The notes under the pieces were generated by a model. It had not been told where the DNA came from. It made no database searches and was given only the letters and a program-made list of their open reading frames with translations. The position numbers and the translations under genes are program-made. 64,000 nucleotides of DNA from Sinorhizobium arboris LMG 14919 (GTDB taxonomy: Bacteria > Pseudomonadota > Alphaproteobacteria > Rhizobiales > Rhizobiaceae), in NCBI RefSeq assembly GCF_000427465.1, contig NZ_ATYB01000014.1:829570-893569 (forward strand), written 5' to 3'. This document shows, piece after piece, positions 46,877 to 55,531 of the stretch (within the stretch, counting starts at the first letter, position 1; every line of letters starts with the position of its first letter).

Positions 46877-47776
46877 ATGACCGCCCTTCGCCCGGAACTG
46901 CCCGCTCTCATGGTCGAGGAGCAGGCGAAAGCGGCCCTTCTGGAAGATCTCGGCCGGGCCGGCGACATCACCACCCTCTCGACCATCGGCCCGGGTCAAA
47001 CAGCCACCGCGAAGATGGGCGTGCGTGAAGCGGGCGTCGTTGCGGGACTGGAACTCGCCCGCACGGCCTTCCGCCTGATCGATCCGTCGATCCGCTTCGA
47101 GGCGCTCGCGGGGGACGGCGACCGGGTGGCGGCGGGCGCGACGATTGCCCGGATCTCCGGGCGTGCCCGCGGGCTTCTTTCGGCCGAGCGGGTGGCGCTC
47201 AACTTCCTCATGCATCTCTCGGGGGTTGCGACCTACACGGCAACCTTCGCCGATGAGATCGCCCATACGAACGCCAAGGTCTGCTGCACGCGCAAGACGA
47301 TTCCCGGGCTTCGCGCGCTTGAGAAATATGCCGTTCGCCTCGGCGGCGGCTCCAACCATCGCTACGGGCTCGACGACGCGGTGCTGATCAAGGACAACCA
47401 CATCGCCGTCTCCGGCGGCGTTGCCGGCGCCATCCGCGCGGCCCGGGCCTATTGCGGCCACCTGGTGAAGGTCGAGGTGGAGGTGGATGGGCTCGCACAG
47501 TTGCGCGAGGCGCTGACTGCCTCTCCGGACGTGGTCCTGCTCGACAATATGGGACCGGAACTGCTCAGCGAGGCCGTCGCGATCAACGCAGTACATTGGG
47601 GCCTGTCCGCCGCTTCCTATCCCGGCGACCTGCGCCGCACCAGGCTGGAGGCGTCGGGAAACGTGAAGATCGAAACCATTCGGGCAATTGCCGAAACGGG
47701 CGTCGACTACATCTCGACATCGAAGATCACGATGGCCGCACCAACGCTCGACATCGGTCTGGACGTGTCGATTTAG
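46877..47776 (+). CDS. nadC: Nicotinate-nucleotide pyrophosphorylase (quinolinate phosphoribosyltransferase)
   Basis: 299 residues. Family motifs: LLEDLGRAGDITT, NFLMHLSGVATYT, CTRKTIPGLRALEKYAV and GGGSNHRYGLDDAVLIKDNH; the C terminus has VDYISTSKITMAAP. It makes nicotinate mononucleotide from quinolinate and PRPP and completes the de novo route with nadA and nadB. Confidence 0.97.
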   Translation: MTALRPELPALMVEEQAKAALLEDLGRAGDITTLSTIGPGQTATAKMGVREAGVVAGLELARTAFRLIDPSIRFEALAGDGDRVAAGATIARISGRARGLLSAERVALNFLMHLSGVATYTATFADEIAHTNAKVCCTRKTIPGLRALEKYAVRLGGGSNHRYGLDDAVLIKDNHIAVSGGVAGAIRAARAYCGHLVKVEVEVDGLAQLREALTASPDVVLLDNMGPELLSEAVAINAVHWGLSAASYPGDLRRTRLEASGNVKIETIRAIAETGVDYISTSKITMAAPTLDIGLDVSI

Positions 47777-47877
47777 CCCGTTTCGCCGGATTGGCTGCAA
47801 CTCAGCCGCGTTTCCGCGGAACGACACCGGCAGCTGCGCGTTGTTCCCCATTGCTCGAGCGCGATGAGGAGACTCCG

Positions 47878-48396
47878 ATGATGAGAACGATGATCGCTGT
47901 CGTCTGTGCGGCAGGAATGACAGCTGCCGCTTCGGCGCAACAATCCTCGCAAACGGCGACGGCCGAGTTCGTGGGCAAGGACGGCACGGACATCGGGCGG
48001 GCCACTTTGACGGCGGGCGGCAAGGGCGTGCTGATCGAGATGGAGATAAGCGGCCTGCCGAAGGATACCTGGGTCGCTTTTCACGCGCACGAAATGGGGC
48101 GCTGCGATCCCAAGGACGGGTTCAAGTCGGCGGGAGAGCATTTTGCCGGCGAGGATGAAAATGCCGAGCACGGCTTTCTCGCTTCCAATGGCCCGCATGC
48201 CGGCGACATGCCGAACCAGTATGTCGGCGCCGATGGCACCCTGCGCGCCCAGATATTCAACAGCTTCGTGTCTCTCGACGACAAGGCTACCGCCCTTCGC
48301 GGCCGGGCCCTGGTGATTCACGCGCATTCGGACGACAATCGCAGCCAGCCCTCCGGAGATGCCGGCGACCGGCTGGCCTGCGCGGTGGTGAAGTAG
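47878..48396 (+). CDS. sodC: Periplasmic Cu-Zn superoxide dismutase
   Basis: 172 residues with a signal peptide ending AASA-QQ. Metal ligands are in FHAHEMGRCD, AGEHFAG, NAEHG, NGPHAGDMPN and VIHAHSDD; the conserved arginine lies in GDAGDRLACAVV, and two cysteines can form the usual disulfide. It dismutes superoxide in the periplasm. GAGGAG precedes ATG 47878. It lies 101 bases after nadC; a shared role is not evident. Confidence 0.93.
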   Translation: MMRTMIAVVCAAGMTAAASAQQSSQTATAEFVGKDGTDIGRATLTAGGKGVLIEMEISGLPKDTWVAFHAHEMGRCDPKDGFKSAGEHFAGEDENAEHGFLASNGPHAGDMPNQYVGADGTLRAQIFNSFVSLDDKATALRGRALVIHAHSDDNRSQPSGDAGDRLACAVVK

Positions 48397-48793
48397 TGCA
48401 TGTCGCCCAGTACGTTTCTGTGCGCGTCCGAGCTATGCCGCATGCTTGTCACAGAGATCCAGCAGCGCCGCGTTTGCGGCGCGGGAAGGGCTCTTTCAGC
48501 CGAAGGACGTGGTGGACCAGCTGATTTCCGTGAAAGCCTTGCTATGCCGCAACCGCCGAGGTGACGCAGGTGGCTGCCGGCCGGCATCAGCAGATAGGTC
48601 GCGTCGTATCATTGCTTGATATCGGACCTCTGGCGCGCGAGACGCAGAAGGGGTTTCGGGTAAGCAAGCCAGCGCTGGCATTGCGCCGCGCGGCTACTCC
48701 ACCTATAGCGGCAGTTGACGGCGCCGACGGTAAGCCGCGCGTTGCGGATCCGCCGCAACTGCCGTTTGCGTTTATGCCAGCCTCGCGGCCGTA
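48397..48793. other. Intergenic region between sodC and nadQ
   Basis: 397 bases between convergent genes. On the minus strand a short frame ends AANAALLDLCDKHAA then TAG (stop near 48436), looking like the C-terminal tail of a lost gene; a TGA cuts it after about 20 codons. No intact gene is visible. Confidence 0.4.
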
Positions 48794-49765
48794 TCAGCGC
48801 CCGCCAAGCTTGAGGCCGGGCGCGGGCCGCTCGTCCAGGATCTGCCGGCGGAAGCGGAAGAGTGCGGCCGGACGGCCGCCGGTCGATGCCAGGGTCTCTC
48901 CCGTCGGCTCGACGAGCTCCGCTCCTTCGACGAGGCGGCGGAAGTTCTGCTTGTGAAGATGGCGCCCTGAGATCGCCTCGACGGTTGCCTGCAGGTCGGT
49001 GAGGGTGAAGGCCGGCGGCATCAGTTCGAAAACAACAGGCCGGTATTTGAGCTTGCCGCGCAGTCTCGCGACGGCGGTCGCGGCGATCCGGCGGTGATCG
49101 TGGCGCATCGCCAGCCCTGCCGCCGGGCTCTCCGGATCGCGGCAATGGCCGTCGATGACAGCCTCGCGCACCAGTCCCGCCTCGTAGAGCAGTTCGTAGC
49201 GCTCCAGCACGCGTTCTTCGTCCCAGGGAAAGTCGTCAAGGCCGAAGGCGAGGCGGACCCTTGAACGGCGCTGTGCCGCCGAGGGCGACTTCTCGTCTCC
49301 GGATTCCCAGCGGGCAAGCGCCGGCAGGATGGCCTGATCGAGTATCGTGGGGCGCCCGAGGCGCCAGTCTTCCCAAGGCAGATAGCCGTACCAGTCGCGC
49401 CAATGGGCGCCGGCTTCGGCGAGCCTCTCATTGTTCTCGGCGTCGGTGCGCGTCAGCGCGAGATAGCCGACGGATACCATGTGCTTGCCTTCCTCGCCGG
49501 GCAGCCGCTGGCGCCCTCGGTCGCCGAAGGTGTAAAGCTGCTCGATATAGCCGAGCTTGAGCGCCGTACGCTTCTCGACACGCGCCCGCAGGCTTGCCTC
49601 GAAGGTACGGTGGCGGGCCGGGTCGAACGGTCCGAAGGGCAGGCTGTCGCGAGCGTCCCCGTCCGTCTCGCTCACCGCGAGGATGCGCGGGCTGCGGTTG
49701 ACGACAGCGACGATCACGGCATTGAGCCCGATCTCGACCGTGACGGGCTGCGCTTCACCGGGCAT
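48794..49765 (-). CDS. nadQ: NAD biosynthesis repressor NadQ (Nudix-related regulator)
   Basis: 323 residues. The N-terminal half is a degenerate Nudix-like ligand domain (GLNAVIVAVVNRSPRILAVSE) without the catalytic Nudix glutamates. The C-terminal winged helix FTLTDLQATVEAISGRHLHKQNFRR...GRPAALFRF is the NrtR/NadQ DNA-binding domain. It probably represses nadABC through the palindrome at 43996 according to NAD status. ATG 49765 overlaps the phosphatase gene by 11 bases, so translation is likely coupled. Confidence 0.88.
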   Translation of the reverse strand: MPGEAQPVTVEIGLNAVIVAVVNRSPRILAVSETDGDARDSLPFGPFDPARHRTFEASLRARVEKRTALKLGYIEQLYTFGDRGRQRLPGEEGKHMVSVGYLALTRTDAENNERLAEAGAHWRDWYGYLPWEDWRLGRPTILDQAILPALARWESGDEKSPSAAQRRSRVRLAFGLDDFPWDEERVLERYELLYEAGLVREAVIDGHCRDPESPAAGLAMRHDHRRIAATAVARLRGKLKYRPVVFELMPPAFTLTDLQATVEAISGRHLHKQNFRRLVEGAELVEPTGETLASTGGRPAALFRFRRQILDERPAPGLKLGGR

Positions 49766-50288
49766 GTTGCACGTCTTGCAGGGGCAGGACGAAAGGCGCA
49801 TTGCCGTCGGCATCCGCGCCGCGCCCGATGGCGCGTACCGCGGCGACGAGTGCACCCTTGCGCGACAACGCCCGGTCGCCGATTTCCACGAGCCGCGCAT
49901 TCGGCGTGGCGAAGGGCGATGCAACCCGGAGGCGCACGGCGAGCGCATGATCGTCCTGATCCGGTTCGACGGCGAGTGCGGCGATCAGCGCGGCCGCGGG
50001 CGAGCGGGAGACACCCATCCAGCAATGTATGAGCATCGGCCGCGTCCGGTCCCATTTGCGGGCGAAATCGATGATCCGCTGGACGTGCTCTTCCTGCGGG
50101 GCGATGAGGTCGCCCGTTCCGGCAAAACTGATGTCGTTGACCCCGATCGTCAGATGCTTCGCCTTGTCGATAACGGCGGGACGATGAAAATCCTGGCCTT
50201 TTGCGAGCAGGCTCAGCATTTCGCGGCAGCCATGCCTGACGGCCATTTCCGCGATGCGCCGAAGCGGTGAGACCACGATAGCCGTCAT
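49755..50288 (-). CDS. Tyrosine/dual-specificity phosphatase-like protein
   Basis: 177 residues. The phosphatase loop HCWMGVSRSPAAALI gives Cys-X5-Arg, and an upstream aspartate segment (GVNDISFAGTGD) may supply the general acid. AGGAGG lies seven bases before ATG 50288. It sits between the HD hydrolase gene and nadQ in an overlapping operon. Substrate unknown. Confidence 0.85.
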   Translation of the reverse strand: MTAIVVSPLRRIAEMAVRHGCREMLSLLAKGQDFHRPAVIDKAKHLTIGVNDISFAGTGDLIAPQEEHVQRIIDFARKWDRTRPMLIHCWMGVSRSPAAALIAALAVEPDQDDHALAVRLRVASPFATPNARLVEIGDRALSRKGALVAAVRAIGRGADADGNAPFVLPLQDVQHAR

Positions 50289-50290
50289 GG

Positions 50291-50899
50291 TCACGCCTCC
50301 TGTCCCGCCTTGGCGCGCTCGGACTCCAACGTATTGAAGCGCGCTGCGAAGAGCCGCTGCGCCTCGACTGCTGGCAGAGGATCGATCAGCAACATATCGC
50401 GGGTGATGCCGCGCGGCTGGCCGAAGAACTTGCGGGCCTCCTCGGCGGAAAAGCCGGCAAGCTCCGTCGCTTCGAAATAGGCGGCGATGCGGTCGGCCTT
50501 CTTGATCCGTTCCTTGAGCTCCTTGGGCGTGTGAGCGGGAAGCCCGAAGCGGAGATGGACCGCATTCTCCAGGCGCTTCTCCACGGTCTTGTAGCCGCCG
50601 CCGACGACGGCCTTGAACGGCGAGATCATGTCGCCGATGACATATTCCGGCGCGTCGTGAAGCAGGGCCATCAGGCAATCCTGGGCATCGCAGCGGTTGG
50701 TGCGGCGGAATATCTCCTCGACGACGAGGCTGTGCTGGGCAACGGAGAAGGCGTGGTCGCCGGAAGTCTGCCCATTCCACCGCGCTACGCGGGCGAGCCC
50801 GTGCGCAATGTCGGAAAGCTCGACATCGAGCGGCGAGGGATCGAGAAGATCGAGCCGCCTGCCGGAAAGCATACGCTGCCACGCACGCGCATTCATCAT
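50291..50899 (-). CDS. HD-domain hydrolase resembling 5'-deoxynucleotidase YfbR
   Basis: 202 residues. SVAQHSLVVEEIF, ALLHDAPEYVIGDMISPFK and IKKADRIAAYFEA supply the His, His-Asp and Asp ligands in YfbR-like spacing. YfbR removes phosphate from deoxynucleoside monophosphates; activity here is inferred. The ATG overlaps the ygfZ stop (ATGA), and the phosphatase gene follows after two bases. Confidence 0.87.
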   Translation of the reverse strand: MMNARAWQRMLSGRRLDLLDPSPLDVELSDIAHGLARVARWNGQTSGDHAFSVAQHSLVVEEIFRRTNRCDAQDCLMALLHDAPEYVIGDMISPFKAVVGGGYKTVEKRLENAVHLRFGLPAHTPKELKERIKKADRIAAYFEATELAGFSAEEARKFFGQPRGITRDMLLIDPLPAVEAQRLFAARFNTLESERAKAGQEA

Positions 50900-51744
50900 G
50901 CGCTCGCCTCGTCTGCCTCGCTCGGAAAGGCGAGCCCCGTCCAGGCGGGCAGCGTCACGGTAACGGGCACGTCGCCGGCAAGAATGGCCTCACCCTTGAC
51001 GATCGCTTCGCCCGCCTTGTCGGTCCTGACGATAGCCAGGCCGTCCCGATCCAGTACGGTGCCGAGAGAACCGATCGGCCGCCCATTGACGGAAATGCCC
51101 GTTCCGGTCGGCGGCAGCGTCGCCTCGCCGGCGACGATGACGAGGCGGCGTCTCGCGGTGCCGCGGTGCTGCATTCGCGAAACGACTTCCTGCCCGACAT
51201 AGCAGCCCTTGCGGAAGGAAAGGCCGCCATTCAGGTCCATCAGCACATCGTGCGGAAAGGCGTCCTGCAGGTCATAGTCGCGGCCGGCGACGGCGACGCC
51301 CGCCGCGATCCTGAGCCGGTCGAACGCGGCGATGCCGGCTTCCGCGGCAGGCATGTCGCGATAGAGGCGGAAAACGGACATGCCCGCCTTCTCGAACCGA
51401 TGATCGCGGTAGCTCTCGGCAGGCGCATCCTCTCCGAATACGACGGTGACCGGCTCCGGCGAGTTGAGGGAGAGTTCCACTGCCGAGCGCAACTTGTACA
51501 TCGTCAGGCGCTTGAGCAGCGCTTCGGCCTGGTCCTCCGTCGTGTCCAGCCGCAACGCTTCGCCGTCGCGGGAGATCAGGAAATCGAACAGAATCTTGCC
51601 CTGCGGCGTCAGGAGCGCACCGGGCCGGACCTCATCTGGAGCCAGCGTGGCGACATCCGTCGTGATCAGCGTCTGAAGAAGGTTCTCCGCGTCCTTTCCG
51701 GAGACACGAATGATTGCCCGGTCGTCGAGGCAAAGCTTTGGCAT
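50896..51744 (-). CDS. ygfZ: Folate-binding YgfZ/CAF17-like protein
   Basis: 282 residues of the GcvT-like fold. The signature KGCYVGQEVVSRMQHRG is present in full. YgfZ binds tetrahydrofolate and helps assemble or repair certain Fe-S proteins, possibly including the quinolinate synthase of this region (inference). ATG 51744 starts the conserved MPKLCLDDRA; longer frames are not supported. First gene of the four-gene operon ending in nadQ. Confidence 0.92.
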   Translation of the reverse strand: MPKLCLDDRAIIRVSGKDAENLLQTLITTDVATLAPDEVRPGALLTPQGKILFDFLISRDGEALRLDTTEDQAEALLKRLTMYKLRSAVELSLNSPEPVTVVFGEDAPAESYRDHRFEKAGMSVFRLYRDMPAAEAGIAAFDRLRIAAGVAVAGRDYDLQDAFPHDVLMDLNGGLSFRKGCYVGQEVVSRMQHRGTARRRLVIVAGEATLPPTGTGISVNGRPIGSLGTVLDRDGLAIVRTDKAGEAIVKGEAILAGDVPVTVTLPAWTGLAFPSEADEASA

Positions 51745-51853
51745 ATGTCGAGTCCTATTCTCTATCCCGAAGAGGTAGGATGTCTGCCGGGGAAGGGCAA
51801 GCATGCCCGAGCGGGATCCGTCAGTATTCCCGTCGCTCCGGCACGAGACGCGC

Positions 51854-52600
51854 TCAATCGCCCGCGACGAAGAACTTCCACCTTCCATCCGGCGTGATGC
51901 CGACGCGGTAGAAATTGTAGCTGCCGAACTCTTCCATCCCGGCGAAGTCGCCGGCGGTCACCAGCCGGAAGAGGTCGACCTTTTCCGGGGCGGTCAGCGA
52001 CGAGAGCGGCTTCTCGGCGAAATAGGGCCAGACATAGGCCTCCTCGGGAGTACCCTTGTCCGCAAGCACGAAGCCCGTCGACATGACATCGAGGAGGATG
52101 GCCAGAATTTCGATGCCGTCCTGGTCGCCGGAAAGACTTTTGAGGGCGGCAATCGGGTCGTCTTCCCCGGCGGTGGCGGTAACCTGGGTCTGGGTGGGGC
52201 CCTTGCCGAGCAGCGGACGCAACCGCTCTATGTCACCCGAAGCCGCGGCCTCGACGATCAGTTCGCGCATGCGTGCGACCGGCACCGGGATTTTCGAGAC
52301 ATCCGTCAGCACCTCGATGGGCTCTACCACCTCGGGCGCGGCGATCTCATCATCCTTTGGCTCGACCGCGGTCCTGTCGACGAGAGGGTCGGGCATCGGA
52401 ATTTCGAGAGGGGTCCGTTCTTCCGGCGAGGCGCCGTCGCGCCCTTCGCTCGGAGCTGCGTTCTGTTCGCCGGCAATGGAGACAGGTGCGTCCGGAAACT
52501 CACTGAGGGCCAGCGCCGGCGCGGCGGTCATGGTCGCACTCGCCAGCAGCAACACAACGAGACCAACCGGGGAAGCCCGGTTTGCAGGGTTCCGGTTCAT
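51854..52600 (-). CDS. Exported protein of unknown function
   Basis: 248 residues. A signal peptide (VGLVVLLLASATMTAAPALA) precedes a Pro/Glu-rich linker (about 35-90) and a folded C-terminal region with MRELIVEAAASGDIERLRPLLGKG and WPYFAEKPLSSLTAPEKVDLFRLVTAGDF. The first stretch is ankyrin-like in tone. Conserved in rhizobia as far as I recall; function unknown. Confidence 0.82.
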   Translation of the reverse strand: MNRNPANRASPVGLVVLLLASATMTAAPALALSEFPDAPVSIAGEQNAAPSEGRDGASPEERTPLEIPMPDPLVDRTAVEPKDDEIAAPEVVEPIEVLTDVSKIPVPVARMRELIVEAAASGDIERLRPLLGKGPTQTQVTATAGEDDPIAALKSLSGDQDGIEILAILLDVMSTGFVLADKGTPEEAYVWPYFAEKPLSSLTAPEKVDLFRLVTAGDFAGMEEFGSYNFYRVGITPDGRWKFFVAGD

Positions 52601-52615
52601 CGGGCAGTCCTGATG

Positions 52616-52885
52616 TTACTGAATCGTCCGCTCTGGCGAGAATTCTCCGGCGAGCATGCGCTCGCGAAGCGAATTCAGCATTGCCTCGGCACCTTCTTCG
52701 CCATGGAGCCGGACGGTTTCACGCATGGCCAGCGCAATCGCCGCATCGGCGATGATCTCGGGCTCGATGCCGTCGGCCATGCCATCCGCCCAAGCCTCGT
52801 TCTGGTGTTCGAGCGCCGCCTGCATCTTCTCGTGGACGATCATGTCGTCGATGTCTGTCAGGCTTGGTTCCATCATTCGTTCCAT
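52616..52885 (-). CDS. Small acidic protein of unknown function
   Basis: 89 residues, rich in Glu, Met and Ala and largely helical by composition, with no signal peptide. GGAAG lies five bases before ATG 52885. It is 15 bases upstream of the exported-protein gene on the same strand, so the two probably share a transcript. Confidence 0.7.
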   Translation of the reverse strand: MERMMEPSLTDIDDMIVHEKMQAALEHQNEAWADGMADGIEPEIIADAAIALAMRETVRLHGEEGAEAMLNSLRERMLAGEFSPERTIQ

Positions 52886-53043
52886 GCGGCTTCCACTATG
52901 TGCACTTGGCTAACCTACCGCCTGTCCGCTGAACCGCAACTGAACGGGCGGACAGGCCGGCTACTTCTTATCACTCTCTTAACAAACTTAGCAGCCTTTT
53001 CCCGAAACGACACGGGGTCAGGGAAAAAGAGGTTAATATCGTC

Positions 53044-53481
53044 CTAATTTCCAAAGCGCGCGACGATTTCCGAGGCGAGTGTTGCACCTTCGGCACGGTA
53101 GCGCTCTTCCGCGAGCGTCGCGGGCTCCGTACATCTGGTGTATACCGAGGCGAAGGTCCGATACCCCCGGTTGAAAGCGGCGGTTATGCGCTCGCGCCGT
53201 TTCGGCTCTCCTGCGGCCTCCTTGTCGATCAGTTCCTGCGCGGAGCGGCGCCAGTCGTCTTCGGCCTGGTCGAGACAGAGATTGCGCAGGTAATGCACCG
53301 AGCCGAGAATCTCGGCCAGGCGGATCAACCGCTGGTCATAAGGGGTCGGCTTTTCCGCCGAATCCGGGGAGGGAGCGGTCGTTTGCGAGGCGGGCTGCTG
53401 TTCCTGGGCCGTCGCGCCTGCGGCGGTCACGACGAGGATGCCTGCCAACAACAGTCCGAACGGGAACCGCGGTTCGATCAT
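53044..53481 (-). CDS. TIGR02301-type exported protein
   Basis: 145 residues. A signal peptide (FGLLLAGILVVTAAGATA) and Gln/Pro/Ser linker lead to the conserved part YDQRLIRLAEILGSVHYLRNLC, AAFNRGYRTFASVYTRCT. This matches the alphaproteobacterial TIGR02301 family of unknown function, with two conserved cysteines. It overlaps the Nudix gene by ATGA. Confidence 0.85.
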   Translation of the reverse strand: MIEPRFPFGLLLAGILVVTAAGATAQEQQPASQTTAPSPDSAEKPTPYDQRLIRLAEILGSVHYLRNLCLDQAEDDWRRSAQELIDKEAAGEPKRRERITAAFNRGYRTFASVYTRCTEPATLAEERYRAEGATLASEIVARFGN

Positions 53482-53942
53482 GAGCCCCTCAAATCCGAAC
53501 TGGCGCCCCTTTCGAGCCCAGATACACGCCTGGGCCCACCGGTCCGCAGCTTTTCCACGCAGTCGCGTACGCTTTCCGGAATGGGCAAGGTGAAAATCTC
53601 CTCCGGTGTGAACCAGCCGACACCGGCCGCATCATCGCAGGCGATCGCGACCGCATCGGAATCGGCTTCGACGGTGAAGACCGAGAGCAGGAAGTGACGC
53701 TCCTGCGGTACCGTCCCGGGCAAATCATAGGTTTCGAAAAGCACGGGATCGCGGGCGCTGATGCCGGTTTCCTCGGCGAGTTCGCGCAATGCCGTTTGCG
53801 CAGGGGTTTCCCCGGGTTCGGCCCTGCCGCCGGGAAAAGCGTACATGTCGGCTGACGGCGGATTGGCCCGCCGGATAAGAAGGTAACGGCCGTTCCGTTC
53901 GAGAATGGCGGAGGAGGCGCGCTCTGGTTGCTTCGTCGTCAT
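53478..53942 (-). CDS. Nudix hydrolase
   Basis: 154 residues. The full Nudix box G-x5-E-x7-REUxEExGU is read in GGRAEPGETPAQTALRELAE followed by ETGI. It resembles NUDIX proteins cleaving NADH, ADP-ribose or oxidised nucleotides. ATG 53942 is chosen over GTG 53957. Translationally coupled to the TIGR02301 gene downstream. Confidence 0.9.
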   Translation of the reverse strand: MTTKQPERASSAILERNGRYLLIRRANPPSADMYAFPGGRAEPGETPAQTALRELAEETGISARDPVLFETYDLPGTVPQERHFLLSVFTVEADSDAVAIACDDAAGVGWFTPEEIFTLPIPESVRDCVEKLRTGGPRRVSGLERGASSDLRGS

Positions 53943-54000
53943 GGAATCGAAAATCACCTCGGTCGTTGACCCATATTATGTGAAGTGCCACATCAATGTC

Positions 54001-54774
54001 ATGTGCGGACGTTTTGCGCTTACGGCGACGCCGGAGGAATTGCTAGAGCTGTTTGGCCTGCTGGAGGCGGAGGGCTTTCCTGCGCGCTTCAATATCGCGC
54101 CGACGCAGCCGATCATCGTGATCGTCGCCTCCGATCGGTCAGAACCCGGCAGCAACCTGCCGGAACGCAAAGCCCTACTGGTCCGCTGGGGCTTCACGCC
54201 CAGCTGGGTCAAGGACCCGCGCAAGTTTCCGCTGCTCATCAATGCGCGGGCCGAAACGGCGATCGGCAAGGCAGCGTTCCGCGCAGCAATGCGCCATCGC
54301 CGCGTGCTGGTGCCGGCCTCCGGTTTCTACGAATGGCGCCGCCCGGCCAAGGGCAGCCGGGAGGCCTCGCAGGCCTATTGGGTTCGTCCGAAAAAGGGCG
54401 GAATCGTGGCCTTTGCCGGCCTCATGGAGACATGGTCTTCCGCCGACGGTTCGGAGGTCGACACCGCGGCGGTTCTGACGACCGACGCCAACCGCGCCGT
54501 CAGCCATATCCATGACCGCATGCCGGTCGTTATCCAGCCGGAAGATTTTTCCCGCTGGCTCGACTGCAAGAGCCAGGAGCCCCGCGAAGTGGCCGATCTC
54601 ATGGTGCCGGCGGCGGAGGATTATTTCGAAGCAATCCCCGTTTCGGACAAGGTGAACAAGGTTGGCAACACCGGCCCCGAGCTTCAGGACGAGATCACGC
54701 CCGCAGTGCCGATCCCCAAGAGGGCGCGGGCTGACGATCGGGATGATGATGGCGGGCAGATGTCGCTGTTTTAG
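54001..54774 (+). CDS. SOS response-associated peptidase (SRAP/YedK, abasic-site protector)
   Basis: 257 residues. The catalytic Cys2 follows Met in MCGRFALT; FNIAPTQ, SGFYEWRRP (Glu) and HDRMPVVI (His) complete the SRAP active site. SRAP proteins form a thiazolidine cross-link to abasic sites in single-stranded DNA. An acidic tail ends in QMSLF at the very C terminus, resembling the beta-clamp motif QLxLF. No strong Shine-Dalgarno; Met-Cys must be the exact N terminus. Confidence 0.93.
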   Translation: MCGRFALTATPEELLELFGLLEAEGFPARFNIAPTQPIIVIVASDRSEPGSNLPERKALLVRWGFTPSWVKDPRKFPLLINARAETAIGKAAFRAAMRHRRVLVPASGFYEWRRPAKGSREASQAYWVRPKKGGIVAFAGLMETWSSADGSEVDTAAVLTTDANRAVSHIHDRMPVVIQPEDFSRWLDCKSQEPREVADLMVPAAEDYFEAIPVSDKVNKVGNTGPELQDEITPAVPIPKRARADDRDDDGGQMSLF

Positions 54775-54784
54775 CAGAACGATC

Positions 54785-54950
54785 AACGGGGCAGGTGCCC
54801 CTCATCCCACTGCCGCGACCTTCTCTCCGTACACGGGGAAAAGGGACAAGCGGTGCCCGCTCGTCCACCTGGGTACCCACTGGAAGGAGAACGCAAGCGG
54901 CAAACTCGTCCCCTCGCCCCGCTTGCGGGGAGAGGGTTAGGGTGAGGGGC
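54785..54950. repeat. GC-rich palindromic intergenic element
   Basis: CCCCTCATCCC at about 54798 and GGGTTAGGGTGAGGGG at about 54936 are outer inverted arms; CCCCGCTTGCGGGG forms an inner hairpin. Part of the same sequence lies at about 29309-29337. It may also end the SRAP transcript. Confidence 0.55.
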
Positions 54951-54969
54951 CGACGTGGGCCTCCGAAGG

Positions 54970-55119
54970 TTAAGCCGAACGCTTCGCGATCTTCTTGTCG
55001 GCCGGTTTCGTCCTGACCTGCAGCGCGGCTGCGAGGACGGCCTTCAGGCCAAGGGGGCGGTATTTCGTCAGCAGATCGGATGGCGGCGGGTTGCGTTCGG
55101 CAATTTTGGCGGCCTTCAT
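54970..55119 (-). CDS. 49-residue basic microprotein
   Basis: Reads MKAAKIAERNPPPSDLLTKY then RPLGLKAVLAAALQVRTKPA and DKKIAKRSA. GGAAG precedes ATG 55119 (AAGGAAGACATGCA). Third-position GC is high and it ends at a TAA outside any other gene. The amphipathic middle and lysine-rich tail suggest nucleic acid or membrane contact, but the function is unknown. Confidence 0.65.
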   Translation of the reverse strand: MKAAKIAERNPPPSDLLTKYRPLGLKAVLAAALQVRTKPADKKIAKRSA

Positions 55120-55531
55120 TGCATGTCTTCCTTGGTGTTTTCCCTGTTGGGAACATTAGCCCTCGTGAATTTTCAACGAAAACCGTGTCCCCGTTGTTCC
55201 TCGGGAAACAGGACTTGATGCAGTGTCGGGCTGCATTTGCGAATCTCCTTCCCCTCCGACGAGTTCCAGATAGCCCAATCGTGACAAATCCATGGCCGCA
55301 ATGGTTGTAGAATCACGAGTTTCGCCTGCGCGTGGTTCGCCTCTTGACCGGCGCCGGACGACGCGCGATAAGGGGCGCCATGAAAACGGTTATCTGCATC
55401 ATTTGCCGGAAGATTATTCGCTAGCCGATCCGCTGGCCTGGCCGTTTTCGTCTCCAGAAATCCAAGATGACAAACGCGCGGGGCCACCCGGCGATTATGT
55501 TCTGGCGGCTGCATGCAGATTTGGAGATTGG
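55120..55531. other. Intergenic region upstream of cysS
   Basis: 412 bases with the probable promoter of cysS and of the divergent microprotein gene. The cysS frame stays open upstream to 55292 but has no family residues there. Nothing else recognised. Confidence 0.45.
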
